Assembly: GCA_024693365.1 (NCBI GenBank)
Contig: JAILLF010000030.1
Coordinates: 1 to 64,000 of the forward strand
Direction: 5' to 3'
From: Acetatifactor sp.
GTDB lineage: Bacteria > Bacillota > Clostridia > Lachnospirales > Lachnospiraceae
DNA: 64,000 bases
Part shown: piece by piece, positions 34,004-43,554 of the stretch
How positions within the stretch are numbered: position 1 is the stretch's first letter
Layout of the letters: the number at the start of each line of letters is the position of its first letter
Notes under the pieces: generated by a model
What the model saw: the letters and a program-made list of their open reading frames with translations, nothing else
The model's database searches: none
What the model was told of the DNA's origin: nothing
Program-made: the position numbers and the translations under genes

Positions 34004-35281
34004 ATGAAAGTATTGATCGTGGGTGGCGGCGGCCGTGAACATGCGATCGCAGTCAGCATGAAGAAGAGCAAGAGAGTTGAAAAGCTCTACTGCGTGCCCG
34101 GAAATGCCGGGATCGCGCAGATTGCAGAGTGTGAACCCTCCATCGGCGTGATGGAATTTGACAAGATCGTACAATATGCGAAGGAGAAAGCCGTAGATCT
34201 GGTATTTGTGGCACCGGATGATCCGCTGGTTGGCGGTCTGGTGGACGTGCTTGAGGCAAACGGACTTCGTGCGTTTGGTCCGAATAAGGCAGCGGCGATC
34301 CTTGAGGGAAGCAAGGCCTTCTCAAAGGATCTGATGAAGAAGTACCACATTCCCACGGCTGCTTATGAGAACTTTGATGATCCTGAGAAGGCCCTGAAAT
34401 ATCTTGAGACGGCTGACATGCCCATTGTTCTCAAGGCTGACGGCCTGGCACTGGGCAAGGGCGTTCTGATCTGCAATACCTTGGAGGAGGCGAAGGCCGG
34501 CGTCAAGGAGATCATGATGGACAAGCATTTCGGCAGTGCAGGAAACAAGATGGTCATTGAGGAATTCATGACGGGACGCGAGGTGTCGGTGTTATCCTTC
34601 GTGGACGGCAAGACGATCCGCATCATGAGCTCCGCCCAGGATCACAAGAGGGCGAAGGACGGCGATCAGGGTTTGAATACCGGAGGCATGGGCAATTTCT
34701 CCCCGACCCCGTTCTACACCAAAGAGGTTGACGAGTTCTGCAGGAAATACATTTATCAGGCGACCGTGGATGCCATGGCAGCAGAGGGAAGGCCTTTCAA
34801 GGGCGTTATTTTCTTCGGACTGATGTTGACTCCCAAGGGACCGAGGGTTCTGGAGTTCAATGCGAGATTCGGAGATCCTGAGGCGCAGGTAGTTCTTTGC
34901 AGAATGAAGAATGACCTTCTGGACGTGGTGGATGCCTGCATCGACGGAACGCTGGATCAGGTGGAACTGGAATTTGAGGACAAGGCTGCGGTTTGCGTGG
35001 TACTTGCTTCCGACGGATATCCGGTTTCCTACAAGAAGGGCTTTGAGATCAAGGGCCTCGAGAACTTTGAAGGTAAGGAAGATTATTATTGCTTCCATGC
35101 CGGCAGCAAGTTTGACGAGCAGGGAAGGATCGTGACCAACGGCGGCAGAGTACTTGGCGTGACAGCCAAGGGCGCAACGCTGAAGGAAGCCAGGGCAAAG
35201 GCATATGAAGCCACGAAATGGGTGGATTTCGAAAATAAGTACATGAGAACGGACATCGGCAAGGCAATCGACGAAGCATAA
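34004..35281 (+). CDS. purD: phosphoribosylamine-glycine ligase
   Basis: 425 residues, ATP-grasp enzyme joining glycine to phosphoribosylamine. Motifs: VLIVGGGGREHAIA, VVFVAPDDPL-type region, VLKADGLALGKGV, VLEFNARFGDPEAQVVL. GAGGTGGG lies just before ATG 34004. Last purine gene of this cluster. Confidence 0.96.
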   Translation: MKVLIVGGGGREHAIAVSMKKSKRVEKLYCVPGNAGIAQIAECEPSIGVMEFDKIVQYAKEKAVDLVFVAPDDPLVGGLVDVLEANGLRAFGPNKAAAILEGSKAFSKDLMKKYHIPTAAYENFDDPEKALKYLETADMPIVLKADGLALGKGVLICNTLEEAKAGVKEIMMDKHFGSAGNKMVIEEFMTGREVSVLSFVDGKTIRIMSSAQDHKRAKDGDQGLNTGGMGNFSPTPFYTKEVDEFCRKYIYQATVDAMAAEGRPFKGVIFFGLMLTPKGPRVLEFNARFGDPEAQVVLCRMKNDLLDVVDACIDGTLDQVELEFEDKAAVCVVLASDGYPVSYKKGFEIKGLENFEGKEDYYCFHAGSKFDEQGRIVTNGGRVLGVTAKGATLKEARAKAYEATKWVDFENKYMRTDIGKAIDEA

Positions 35282-35361
35282 GAGAATGAATTGCGGATGA
35301 CAAACATATGACCCAGATGAAAAATGCGGAAAAACGATAAGAGGAAGGAAGGCTGAAAAAG

Positions 35362-36903
35362 ATGGCGGGGAAAGCACAGGGGATGAAAATTTGGCGAAAG
35401 TTGATCGTAATGATCGCATTTGCATTCGCGCTTGTGATCTTTGCGGACGGTCTTAAGACCGTAAGTAAGGCAGAATCCGGCACGACCAACAATGCCGTAA
35501 ACATGCGTAAGACTCCCAGTAAGAACGGGGATTTGGTTAAGAAGCTTGAAAAAGGAACGACGGTTGAACTGGGAAATCTGGTTGACGGCAAGGACGGAGA
35601 CGGAAAGAAGTGGTATGAGGTTACGGTAGGCGGTTCCAGCGGCTACATTCGTTCCGATCTGATCTCTAAGGGCAGCACCACGACTGTTTCTGATGGCAGC
35701 GAAGTGCAGACTGGAGCGGAAGAGGACGTAACTCCGGTCAGTGCCACCGTGGCAGGCAGCAATACCGTAAGGGTTCGCACCAGTGCGTCCACGACAACGA
35801 GCAACAACATTCTGTGCACGATCAACAAGGGAACGGAAGTTACCGTGATCGCGAAGACCATTGGTTCAGACAAGAAGACTTGGTACAAGGTGAAGCTGAC
35901 GGTGGAGGGCAGGGATGCAACCGGTTACATCCGCAGTGATTACCTGGTAATCTCCGGTGAGGTTAAGCCTTATGAGGTTGAGCCCATAACGACGGATCCC
36001 GTGGAAAACGATACTCCCGCTGAGCAAGACGCGAAGCCTGAAACCAAGCCCGTCGTGACGGAAAAGCGTTATGAGACGAAGCTTGTGAATGACGTATGGT
36101 GGCTTCAGGACATCGAGCAGGGACAGCAGTACAAGATTGAAGACATTTTCAGCGCGGCTGATAAGCTCCAGGAACAGTATGAGAAAGCAAATAAAAAGGC
36201 AAAGTCCAGCAAGGGTTGGATGATTTTCTTCCTGCTGGTTGCACTTGCAGCCTGCGGTGCTGTTGGATACTTGATTTTCAGACTGAGGGAAGTAAAGGAG
36301 GAGGCATTTATCGCATCCATCGAGAATACCACTCCGAGAAGAACGGCAGAAAGACCTAGAGTTGATGCAAGAACGCAGAGCGTATCCCGTGACAGGCCGG
36401 CCATCAGCAGAGACGGACTTGAGCCTCGCCGCAAGGAAGAGGGCCAGCGTCCTGCAAACGGCCAGAGATCGACTGGAAACCGTCCTCAAGGCCAGAAGCC
36501 CGCTCAGCAGGCTGCACAGGGCCAGAGACCTGCGCAGGCTGCACAGGGACAGAGACCTGCGCAGCCCGGACAGGGACAGAGACCTGCGCAGCCCGGACAG
36601 GGACAGAGACCCGCGCAGCCCGGACAGGGACAGAGACCCGCGCAGCCCGGACAGGGACAAAGACCCGCGCAGCCCGGACAGGGACAGAGACCCGCGCAGC
36701 CCAGACAGGGACAGAGACCCGCGCAGCCCGGACAGGGACAGAGACCCGCGCAGCCCGGACAGGGACAGAGACCTGCAGGCGAACAGCCCGCACAGAGACC
36801 TGCAGCGCCTCAGCAGGCACCTGCAAACAACCGTCCCAAGAACTTTGTGCAGGACAACGATGACATGGAGTTCGAATTCCTGAATTGGGACAGCGACGAG
36901 TGA
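35362..36903 (+). CDS. membrane protein with two extracellular SH3 domains and a GQRPAQP-repeat tail
   Basis: 513 residues. A signal or anchor segment (IVMIAFAFALVIFADGL) is followed by two bacterial SH3 domains (residues ~40-105 and ~125-195, with VNMRKTPSKNG and VRVRTSASTTT), likely binding cell wall. A transmembrane helix (GWMIFFLLVALAACGAVGYL, residues ~287-308) follows. The tail holds ten 9-residue QGQRPAQPG repeats (27-bp period) and an acidic end (DDMEFEFLNWDSDE). If the first segment is cleaved, the basic repeat tail is cytoplasmic. It may link wall and cytoplasm. RBS AGGAAGG is upstream. Confidence 0.78.
   Translation: MAGKAQGMKIWRKLIVMIAFAFALVIFADGLKTVSKAESGTTNNAVNMRKTPSKNGDLVKKLEKGTTVELGNLVDGKDGDGKKWYEVTVGGSSGYIRSDLISKGSTTTVSDGSEVQTGAEEDVTPVSATVAGSNTVRVRTSASTTTSNNILCTINKGTEVTVIAKTIGSDKKTWYKVKLTVEGRDATGYIRSDYLVISGEVKPYEVEPITTDPVENDTPAEQDAKPETKPVVTEKRYETKLVNDVWWLQDIEQGQQYKIEDIFSAADKLQEQYEKANKKAKSSKGWMIFFLLVALAACGAVGYLIFRLREVKEEAFIASIENTTPRRTAERPRVDARTQSVSRDRPAISRDGLEPRRKEEGQRPANGQRSTGNRPQGQKPAQQAAQGQRPAQAAQGQRPAQPGQGQRPAQPGQGQRPAQPGQGQRPAQPGQGQRPAQPGQGQRPAQPRQGQRPAQPGQGQRPAQPGQGQRPAGEQPAQRPAAPQQAPANNRPKNFVQDNDDMEFEFLNWDSDE
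36500..36780 (+). repeat. 27-bp coding minisatellite (QGQRPAQPG)
   Basis: About ten near-identical 27-base units within the SH3 protein gene. High DNA identity, beyond what protein constraint needs, points to recent expansion. Confidence 0.9.
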
Positions 36904-36952
36904 TGAAAACTGAACGACTTGTAAAATAGTTATGAACTTTCAAAGGGGCAGG

Positions 36953-36981
36953 TTGACACTGCCCTTTTGTTATTATACACT
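36953..36981 (+). promoter_or_regulatory. promoter of the gntR-clpC operon with possible operator
   Basis: TTGACA (36953-36958), a 17-base spacer and TACACT (36976-36981). A quasi-palindrome with GTTAT and ATAAC ends (36969-36990) covers the -10 and would suit a GntR/YtrA-type dimer. Confidence 0.7.
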
Positions 36982-37016
36982 ATATATAACAGATGCCATG
37001 AAAGGAGGAAGCCCTC

Positions 37017-37388
37017 ATGTTTATAGAGATTGATTTTAACAGCGACGAGGCCCTGTATCTGCAACTGCGGAACCAGATCATCCTTGGCATCGCCACGGAT
37101 CAGTTCCACGAGGGAGAATCCTTGCCAAGCGTTCGCAATCTTGCGGATATTATTGGAATTAACATGCATACTGTGAATAAGGCATACACGCTTTTGAAAC
37201 AGGAAGGTTACGTTAAGGTAGACAGACGCAAGGGAGCGGTGATCGCCGTGGATGCGGATCAGGCGTTGATCATGGAGGAGATCCGCAGGGAATTACAGGT
37301 GATCCTGGCGAAGAGCTGTTGCAAGAACGTTTCCAGGGAAGAGATACACAACTTAGTTGACGAGATTTATGATGGGATGGAGAGATAA
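37017..37388 (+). CDS. GntR family (YtrA subfamily) transcriptional regulator
   Basis: 123 residues: only the winged-helix domain (YLQLRNQIILGIATDQFHEG; SVRNLADIIGINMHTVNKAY) and a short helical dimerisation tail, as in the YtrA group. AAAGGAGG precedes ATG 37017. clpC starts 3 bases after its stop, so it shares a promoter with and may control clpC. Most Firmicutes place clpC under CtsR with mcsA-mcsB, none of which is here. Confidence 0.9.
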   Translation: MFIEIDFNSDEALYLQLRNQIILGIATDQFHEGESLPSVRNLADIIGINMHTVNKAYTLLKQEGYVKVDRRKGAVIAVDADQALIMEEIRRELQVILAKSCCKNVSREEIHNLVDEIYDGMER

Positions 37389-37391
37389 GGA

Positions 37392-39836
37392 ATGCAGTCA
37401 CAGTCATTTACTGAAAAGGCAAGGGCAGCCCTGGCCCAGGCGGCGAAATGCGCAGGGAGTTTGAATCAGGGTTACGTCGGAACGGAGCATATCCTGGCAG
37501 GTCTTTTGAAGGAAGGCACGGGCGTGGCGGCCAAGGTGCTTACGGAAAACGGCGTGGAGCTAGACAAGCTTTTGGACATGATCCGCGAACTGATCGCTTT
37601 CGAGAATGGTACGTCGGTGAGAGACCGCGAGGGATATTCCCCGAGAGCGCAGAGAATTTTGGAAGAGGCCCAGACACAGGCCAAGAGGTTTGGGCAGAAG
37701 GAAGCAGGAACGGAGCATTTGCTCTTGGCGATCATTAAGGAGGGCGAGAACGTTGCCGTCCGGCTGATGAACGCCATGAACGTCAATCTCCAAAAGGTGT
37801 ACGTTGAAACGTTGCAGGCCATTGGGCAGGACGGGAACCTTTACAAGGAGGATCTTGGAAGGAAGAATCAGGGAAAGGGGAAAACCTCGACCTTAGAGCA
37901 ATACAGCCGTGATCTGACGGCGTTGGCACGGGAGGGAAAGCTGGATCCCGTGATCGGCAGGGAAGAGGAAATCCGCAGGGTGATCCAGATCCTGAGTCGC
38001 CGCACAAAGAACAATCCCTGTCTGATCGGTGAACCCGGCGTCGGAAAAACTTCCGTGGTGGAAGGTCTGGCGCTACGCATCGTATCCGGAGACGTGCCCT
38101 TTACGGTGCAGAACAAAAGGGTACTAACGCTGGATCTTTCCGGCATGGTGGCAGGAAGTAAGTATCGCGGAGAATTTGAAGAGAGAATCAAGAAGGTGAT
38201 CAAGGAAGTCATTGACGACGGCAACGTGGTACTCTTCTTGGATGAGATTCACACGTTGATTGGTGCAGGCGGGGCGGAGGGTGCCATCGACGCATCCAAT
38301 ATTCTGAAGCCTTCCCTGGCAAGAGGAGAGCTTCAGCTCATCGGTGCCACGACAATCGCCGAGTACCGGAAATACGTGGAGAAGGACGCAGCCTTGGAGC
38401 GAAGGTTCCAGCCCGTTAACGTGGAGGAGCCTACGCAGGAGGAAGCCATTGCGATTCTAGAGGGCGTCAAAGGCAGGTATGAGGAGCATCACCGCGTGAC
38501 GATCACGCGTGAAGCCGTGGAAGCGGCCGTGAGACTGTCAGAGCGGTACATTAATGACCGCAATCTGCCGGATAAGGCTATCGACCTCATTGACGAAGCT
38601 GCAGCAAGCGCAAGACTGCAGGTTATGGAGATCCCCCAGAAGGAAAAGGATCTCATGGCGGAGATCAAGAAGAAGGATCAGCAGATCGAGCGCTCCATCC
38701 GCATGGAGGTATTCTCACAGGCAGCTGAGCTGAAGCAACAGCAGGCGCAGCTCTTGAAGAAATATGATAAGATGGTGGCGCAGCGGGAAGCACAAGAGAG
38801 GGAAAAACGCTACGCAGTCGGCGAGGAAGACATCGCCAGGGTGGTTGCCGTTTGGACGAAGATTCCGGTGACGAAGCTTGCGGAGAAGGAGAGCGAAAAG
38901 CTCTTAAAGCTTGAGAGCATTCTTCATAAGCGCGTCATTGGGCAGGAGGAGGCCGTAAAGGCCGTGGCAAAGGCCATGAGGCGAGGAAGGGTTGGATTAA
39001 AGGATCCCAACCGTCCAATTGGTTCCTTCTTCTTCCTGGGACCGACAGGCGTCGGAAAGACGGAGCTTTCCAAGGCACTTGCCGAGGCCATGTTTGGTTC
39101 GGAGGATGCCATGATCCGCGTTGACATGTCAGAGTACATGGAGGGACATTCGGTATCCAAGATGATCGGTTCGCCGCCTGGTTACGTGGGATTTGAGGAG
39201 GGCGGACAGCTTTCCGAAAAGGTGCGCAGAAATCCTTATTCCGTCGTGCTTTTCGACGAGATCGAGAAGGCGCATCCGGACGTGTTTAACATCCTGCTGC
39301 AGGTGCTCGATGACGGTCACGTAACGGATTCCAAGGGACGGAAGGTTAGCTTCAAGAATACGATTCTGATCATGACTTCCAATGCAGGCGCACAGAGGAT
39401 CGTGGATCCCAAGAATCTGGGCTTTGCGGCGGAAAAGAATGAACAGAAGGACTACGAGCGGATGAAGTCGGCGGTGATGGAGGAAGTGAAGAAGAACTTC
39501 AAACCGGAATTCATTAACCGGATTGACGAGATCATCGTTTTCCATCAGCTGAATCAGGAGAACATGAAGGAGATTGTAAACCTTCTCGCAAAGAACCTGA
39601 CAAAGCGGTGTGAGACGCAAATGGAGATTCATCTGACGCTGACGGCGGCACTAAAACAGCATCTCGTAGACAAATATTCTGATGCGAAGATGGGCGCGAG
39701 ACCCTTAAAGAGAGCGATACAGTCCGTCGTTGAGGATGCGCTGGCGGAGGAGATCCTGGCCAAGCGAGTGCAGCCCGGGGACACCGTAAGCGCCGGATTT
39801 AAGGGAGACAAGATCACTTTTCACGTTAAAAAATAA
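37392..39836 (+). CDS. clpC: ClpC-type AAA+ unfoldase
   Basis: 814 residues, two Clp_N repeats (residues ~4-140), NBD1 with GEPGVGKTS and LDEIHTLIGAG, a middle coiled-coil with a UVR-like stretch (FSQAAELKQQQAQL), NBD2 with GPTGVGKTE and DMSEYMEGHSVS, and a D2-small domain at the end. Unfolds substrates for ClpP; the ClpP-binding loop should lie in NBD2. It starts 3 bases after the GntR gene, with no own promoter visible. Regulation by a GntR protein instead of CtsR is unusual. Confidence 0.95.
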   Translation: MQSQSFTEKARAALAQAAKCAGSLNQGYVGTEHILAGLLKEGTGVAAKVLTENGVELDKLLDMIRELIAFENGTSVRDREGYSPRAQRILEEAQTQAKRFGQKEAGTEHLLLAIIKEGENVAVRLMNAMNVNLQKVYVETLQAIGQDGNLYKEDLGRKNQGKGKTSTLEQYSRDLTALAREGKLDPVIGREEEIRRVIQILSRRTKNNPCLIGEPGVGKTSVVEGLALRIVSGDVPFTVQNKRVLTLDLSGMVAGSKYRGEFEERIKKVIKEVIDDGNVVLFLDEIHTLIGAGGAEGAIDASNILKPSLARGELQLIGATTIAEYRKYVEKDAALERRFQPVNVEEPTQEEAIAILEGVKGRYEEHHRVTITREAVEAAVRLSERYINDRNLPDKAIDLIDEAAASARLQVMEIPQKEKDLMAEIKKKDQQIERSIRMEVFSQAAELKQQQAQLLKKYDKMVAQREAQEREKRYAVGEEDIARVVAVWTKIPVTKLAEKESEKLLKLESILHKRVIGQEEAVKAVAKAMRRGRVGLKDPNRPIGSFFFLGPTGVGKTELSKALAEAMFGSEDAMIRVDMSEYMEGHSVSKMIGSPPGYVGFEEGGQLSEKVRRNPYSVVLFDEIEKAHPDVFNILLQVLDDGHVTDSKGRKVSFKNTILIMTSNAGAQRIVDPKNLGFAAEKNEQKDYERMKSAVMEEVKKNFKPEFINRIDEIIVFHQLNQENMKEIVNLLAKNLTKRCETQMEIHLTLTAALKQHLVDKYSDAKMGARPLKRAIQSVVEDALAEEILAKRVQPGDTVSAGFKGDKITFHVKK

Positions 39837-39899
39837 TTTTGGAATAGAATGAAATACCACAAGAAAAAGCCAAGAAAGGACATTTAGGAGGAAAAAGAA

Positions 39900-40313
39900 A
39901 TGGCAGCAGTAAAGGAATTGATCCGCAGTGAGGCAAACGGGAGCATCAGCTTTGGAAATCATGAGCTGAGCGCGAAGTCAAAACTAGAGGATTTTAAGCA
40001 CGGCGGAGACCTTTTCAAGGTTAAGACTTTTAATGAAATCACGAAGCTGGAGAAGAACGGCGCGTTCTTGTATGAGTCCGTTCCCGGCACCAGCGTGACT
40101 TCTTTCCTTGAAAAGGAGGATCAGGTAGAATTTACCGTTGAGGGTGACAAGGATGCGCAGATCACCATCGGGCTGACGGAGGATGCTGATTATGAAGTGT
40201 TCGTGGACGGCGAGAGCATTGGCATCATGAACTCAGGCCTCGGCGGAAAGCTGTCCCTCAGCGTTGAACTCGCTGCCGCTGATCAGGTAAACGTAAAGAT
40301 CGTTAGACAGTAA
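39900..40313 (+). CDS. conserved small protein of unknown function (often labelled endosialidase)
   Basis: 137 residues, soluble, beta-rich, with no signal peptide. Contains FNEITKLEKNGAFLYESVPGTSV and a Gly-rich end (GIMNSGLGGKLSLSVEL). Similar small proteins in this bacterial family are sometimes called endosialidase without evidence. A strong AGGAGG site precedes ATG 39900, 63 bases after clpC. Confidence 0.6.
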   Translation: MAAVKELIRSEANGSISFGNHELSAKSKLEDFKHGGDLFKVKTFNEITKLEKNGAFLYESVPGTSVTSFLEKEDQVEFTVEGDKDAQITIGLTEDADYEVFVDGESIGIMNSGLGGKLSLSVELAAADQVNVKIVRQ

Positions 40314-40407
40314 GGTTAGAGACTGATAAAGCCTGCTTCGCAGGAAGGTCAGAGCGTATAACGACTGACAGGACCTGTTTGGCAGAAAGGACAAGCGAGG
40401 GGTTGGA

Positions 40408-41796
40408 ATGGCGAAAGGAAAGATGACCAGCGTCTTCTTCTGCCAAAGCTGCGGATATGAATCCGCAAAATGGATGGGACAATGTCCAGGCTGTAAGGCG
40501 TGGAACACCATGGTGGAAGAAGTCGTGGACAGGTCAAAGCTTCAAACGGGCGGAGGACAGAATCGCCGTCAGGCTACGGAGTCTGAGACGTGCATTCTTT
40601 CCGAAGTGACCATACGGGAACAGGATAAGGTGAGCACGGGCATTGCCGAATTGGATCGCGTTCTTGGCGGAGGAATCGTACAAGGGTCGCTGACCTTGGT
40701 CGGAGGTGATCCCGGCATCGGAAAGTCCACTCTGCTTTTGCAGACCTGTCAAAAGGTTGCGCAGGCAGGGCATAAGGTGCTATATGTTTCGGGAGAGGAA
40801 TCGAGGGTCCAGATCAAGATGCGCGCGGACAGGCTGGGAAGCTTTTCACCCAATGTTTTGTTGTTGTGCGAGACCTCGCTGGATGCCATCTCGGAGACAA
40901 TCCGCAGGCAAAAACCGGAGATTGTGGTAATCGATTCCATTCAAACCATGTACAGCGAGAGCATCTCCTCCGCACCGGGAAGCGTTTCTCAGGTTAGGGA
41001 GGCGACGGCGGCGCTGTTGCAGCTGGCGAAAGGTCTTTTGGTGTCCGTGTTTATCGTTGGACACGTGACCAAGGAAGGAACGGTGGCCGGTCCCAGGGTT
41101 TTGGAACACATGGTGGACACCGTGCTGTACTTTGAGGGTGACAGGCATGCTTCCTACAGGATCCTGCGCGGCGTGAAGAACCGATTTGGTTCTACTAATG
41201 AAATTGGCGTTTTTGAAATGCGGGAAAATGGACTGGAGGAGGTAAAGAATCCTTCAGAATACATGCTTTCCGGACGGCCTGAAAATGCGAGCGGATCCAT
41301 TGTGGCCTGCTCCATGGAGGGCACAAGGCCGTTGCTCATTGAGATTCAGGGACTGGTGTGTCACAGCAGCTTTGGAATCCCGCGCCGGCAGACGACCGGT
41401 ACGGACCTGGGCAGGGTAAATTTGCTCATGGCCGTATTGGAAAAGCGTTCCGGCATACAACTTTCCGGTTGCGATGCGTACGTTAACGTGACGGGAGGGC
41501 TCAAGGTTGTGGAGCCGGCCATTGATCTGGCAATTGTGCTGGCAATTGTCTCAAGCTTTCGCAACAAGGCATTGCCGGCGAAATTGATTGCTTTCGGCGA
41601 GGTGGGTTTGTCCGGCGAGGTCAGAGCCGTCAGCCAGGCGGCGCAAAGAGTTGCGGAAGCCCAAAAACTTGGATTCGAATTCTGTCTTATGCCGAAGGGA
41701 AATTTGAGCGACTGCAGGGCGGAAAATGCTTCGAATATGAAGGTGATCGGGGTTTCGACCGTTGCAGATGCCTTAGAGTATATCGGCAATTGTTAA
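40408..41796 (+). CDS. radA: DNA repair protein RadA/Sms
   Basis: 462 residues. N-terminal zinc finger (CQSCG ... GQCPGC), RecA-like ATPase with GGDPGIGKSTLLLQ and the RadA-specific KNRFGSTNEIG motif, then a Lon-protease-like C-terminal domain. Processes branched DNA in recombination repair. Located downstream of clpC, a common neighbourhood in Firmicutes. Confidence 0.96.
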   Translation: MAKGKMTSVFFCQSCGYESAKWMGQCPGCKAWNTMVEEVVDRSKLQTGGGQNRRQATESETCILSEVTIREQDKVSTGIAELDRVLGGGIVQGSLTLVGGDPGIGKSTLLLQTCQKVAQAGHKVLYVSGEESRVQIKMRADRLGSFSPNVLLLCETSLDAISETIRRQKPEIVVIDSIQTMYSESISSAPGSVSQVREATAALLQLAKGLLVSVFIVGHVTKEGTVAGPRVLEHMVDTVLYFEGDRHASYRILRGVKNRFGSTNEIGVFEMRENGLEEVKNPSEYMLSGRPENASGSIVACSMEGTRPLLIEIQGLVCHSSFGIPRRQTTGTDLGRVNLLMAVLEKRSGIQLSGCDAYVNVTGGLKVVEPAIDLAIVLAIVSSFRNKALPAKLIAFGEVGLSGEVRAVSQAAQRVAEAQKLGFEFCLMPKGNLSDCRAENASNMKVIGVSTVADALEYIGNC

Positions 41797-41820
41797 TTTA
41801 TGGGTGAGGAGGTGGCAGGC

Positions 41821-42147
41821 ATGACGTATGAAGACATTGTTTACATGGTGCGGGCTACGTTTGAAAACGCAGATGCCAGAAAGGTATTGGAGCACGTTGC
41901 AATTCAGGTGAACGTAACCGGAGAGGGCGCCGGGATTTTTTACGTGGAAATAGCCGAGAGGCAGATTTGCGTTGAACCATATGATTATTATGACAGGGAT
42001 TGCCTGCTGGAAATACCAAGTTACGTAGTGAAGGAATTGTGTGAAAGGAAGTATACAATTAAGAGTGCCATAGAGAACGGATTAGTGAAATTTTACGGCG
42101 ATGAACGCAAGATGAATCTGTGTTTAAGCAAGGTAAAAGTCCGCTGA
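41821..42147 (+). CDS. small SCP2-like protein (unknown)
   Basis: 108 residues from ATG 41821, which follows AGGAGGTGG; an ATG at 41800 precedes that site. The pattern VEIAERQICVEPYDYYDRD ... AIENGLVKFYGDERKMN resembles the sterol-carrier-protein-2 fold (beta sheet followed by the AxxxGxLKxxGD element). Such domains bind lipids or CoA esters, but function here is not known. Sits 24 bases after radA. Confidence 0.6.
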   Translation: MTYEDIVYMVRATFENADARKVLEHVAIQVNVTGEGAGIFYVEIAERQICVEPYDYYDRDCLLEIPSYVVKELCERKYTIKSAIENGLVKFYGDERKMNLCLSKVKVR

Positions 42148-42222
42148 ACGATCAAAATGGCGAAAAACGTAAAAAAATCTTAAAAAAATGCCCATTTTTC
42201 GTAATTTTTTTGAATATTTGTA

Positions 42223-42251
42223 TTGCGAAATCATTACAAATTTGGTATGCT
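42223..42251 (+). promoter_or_regulatory. promoter of the HU gene
   Basis: TTGCGA (42223-42228), a 17-base spacer and TATGCT (42246-42251), giving an mRNA leader of about 85 bases. Confidence 0.65.
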
Positions 42252-42341
42252 AGTACCTAAGAAAGGGCATAAGCCTTTTTGAACAAAGGTTGCTGGGCAC
42301 GGAAAGTGCTCGAAATAGCAAAAGAAGGAAGGAGATCCATT

Positions 42342-42650
42342 ATGAACAAGACAGAACTTGTAGCAGCAGTAGCAGCAAAGGCTGAAATCACCAAGAAGGA
42401 TGCAGCCGCAGCAGTAGACGCAGTATTCGAAGTTATCGGCGATGAGCTCCAGAAGAAGGAGAAGGTTCAGCTGATCGGCTTTGGTACTTTCCAGACCAGT
42501 GAGAGAAAGGCTCGTACCGGACGCAATCCTCAGACTGGCGCTGCAGTTAAGATCGCAGCAGCTACGCTTCCCGCTTTCAAGGCTGGCAAGGCTCTGAAGG
42601 AGAAGGTTAACACCAAGCCCAAGAAGGCCGCTGCTAAGAAGAAGAAATAA
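42342..42650 (+). CDS. hup: HU family DNA-binding protein
   Basis: 102 residues. [29 protein letters not shown] and the [20 protein letters not shown] beta-arm motif define HU. A short Lys/Ala tail ([11 protein letters not shown]) extends the ~90-residue core. AAGGAGAT precedes ATG 42342; the longer frame from 42279 lacks HU similarity. Nucleoid compaction. Confidence 0.96.
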   Translation: MNKTELVAAVAAKAEITKKDAAAAVDAVFEVIGDELQKKEKVQLIGFGTFQTSERKARTGRNPQTGAAVKIAAATLPAFKAGKALKEKVNTKPKKAAAKKKK

Positions 42651-42740
42651 GTTCAGCGATCGATTGGTAGTAATGTGATAATTCAGACTTCACTGCGACG
42701 GGCGACGTACCTTGGTACGCCGCCCTCGTTGTATATAGCG

Positions 42741-42959
42741 AGGAAAGGAAACAAGCGACCGCGAAGCGGGCATTTGTTTCCTACCGAGCGTGTACGAAAT
42801 AAAATCGTAAGTCGCGAAGCGACGACAGATGCCGCAGGCAGCTGGATTTTATGAGTAAGAGGAAAGGAAACAAGCGACCGCGAAGCGGGCATTTGTTTCC
42901 TACCGAGCGTATACGAAATAAAATCATAAGTCGCGAAGCGACGACAGATGCCGCAGGCA
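42741..42959. repeat. 100-bp direct repeat, two copies, before tRNA-Trp
   Basis: Copies at 42741-42840 and 42860-42959 differ at only two bases and are separated by 19 bases. Each holds an inverted repeat (GGAAACAA with TTGTTTCC) and GTCGCGAAGCGAC. Non-coding on inspection. Confidence 0.92.
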
Positions 42960-43037
42960 ACAATTTTTAAAATTTTTCTTGCAAATTGTGAAATACTGTG
43001 ATACAATTTCATTCGTCGGTGCGAATCGATACCATAT

Positions 43038-43108
43038 AGGGGAATAGTACAGCGGTAGTGCGGCGGTCTCCAAAACCGTTAACGGGGGTTCGATCCCCTC
43101 TTCCCCTG
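43038..43108 (+). tRNA. tRNA-Trp (anticodon CCA)
   Basis: A 7-bp acceptor stem (AGGGGAA with TTCCCCT), a D arm, an anticodon loop CTCCAAA closed by GCGGT/ACCGT-type stem with CCA anticodon, and a T arm with GGTTCGATC. G discriminator; 3' CCA not encoded. A terminator follows 7 bases later. Confidence 0.95.
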
Positions 43109-43114
43109 CTTTAG

Positions 43115-43150
43115 AGCTTGAAAGGCAACTGCTGCTTTTCAAGCTTTTTT
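43115..43150 (+). terminator. terminator of tRNA-Trp
   Basis: AGCTTGAAA pairs with TTTCAAGCT-type right arm with an inner GCA/TGC pair, followed by six T. Confidence 0.85.
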
Positions 43151-43554
43151 GTTGGCATGAGAAGTATGGTGGCAATGATCTTATGATTCCATGGTTGAAA
43201 CGGCATGATCTCCTGTTCGCGAGAATGTGATTCCATATTTGATTTGTAAGGGTTTGAGGGGCATATTTCTTTGATGGCGTAAGATGACTTGGGTAAAACA
43301 AGATAATAGTGCAGTAATTACCCACTGTCGCAGGTTTGGCGGGTAATTTAAGGATTGATGGCATCATGTGCCCAAAGTTGATGACGGGAGTAGAAGCCTT
43401 AGGCAATAAATCTATGCTGATTAGCGCGGAACGGTTACAAGAAGAGCAATTGAAGGAAGATTCTTAATAAGAGAAGAAGGAACCGTCGAGGGACGAGTAG
43501 AAGGAAACATTAAAGGAAGAGAAGAAGGAAACGTCGAGGGAAAAGTAGAAGGAA
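43151..43554 (+). pseudogene. decayed DNA with a nuclease-type EG-repeat tail
   Basis: No intact gene. A short open frame (43367-43467, MCPKLMTGVEALGNK ...) stops after about 33 codons. From ~43470 another frame encodes EGTVEGRVEGNIKGREEG and further EG units into the start of the next gene. EG-rich tails are typical of Rpn-type PD-(D/E)XK recombination nucleases; the catalytic part is absent. Confidence 0.45.

Noticed and set aside
42924-43406. 160-residue minus-strand frame across tRNA-Trp
   Set aside because: It reads through the tRNA in the reverse direction, giving the well-known false peptide around EEGIEPPLTVLETAALPLYYS, and through the 100-bp repeat.
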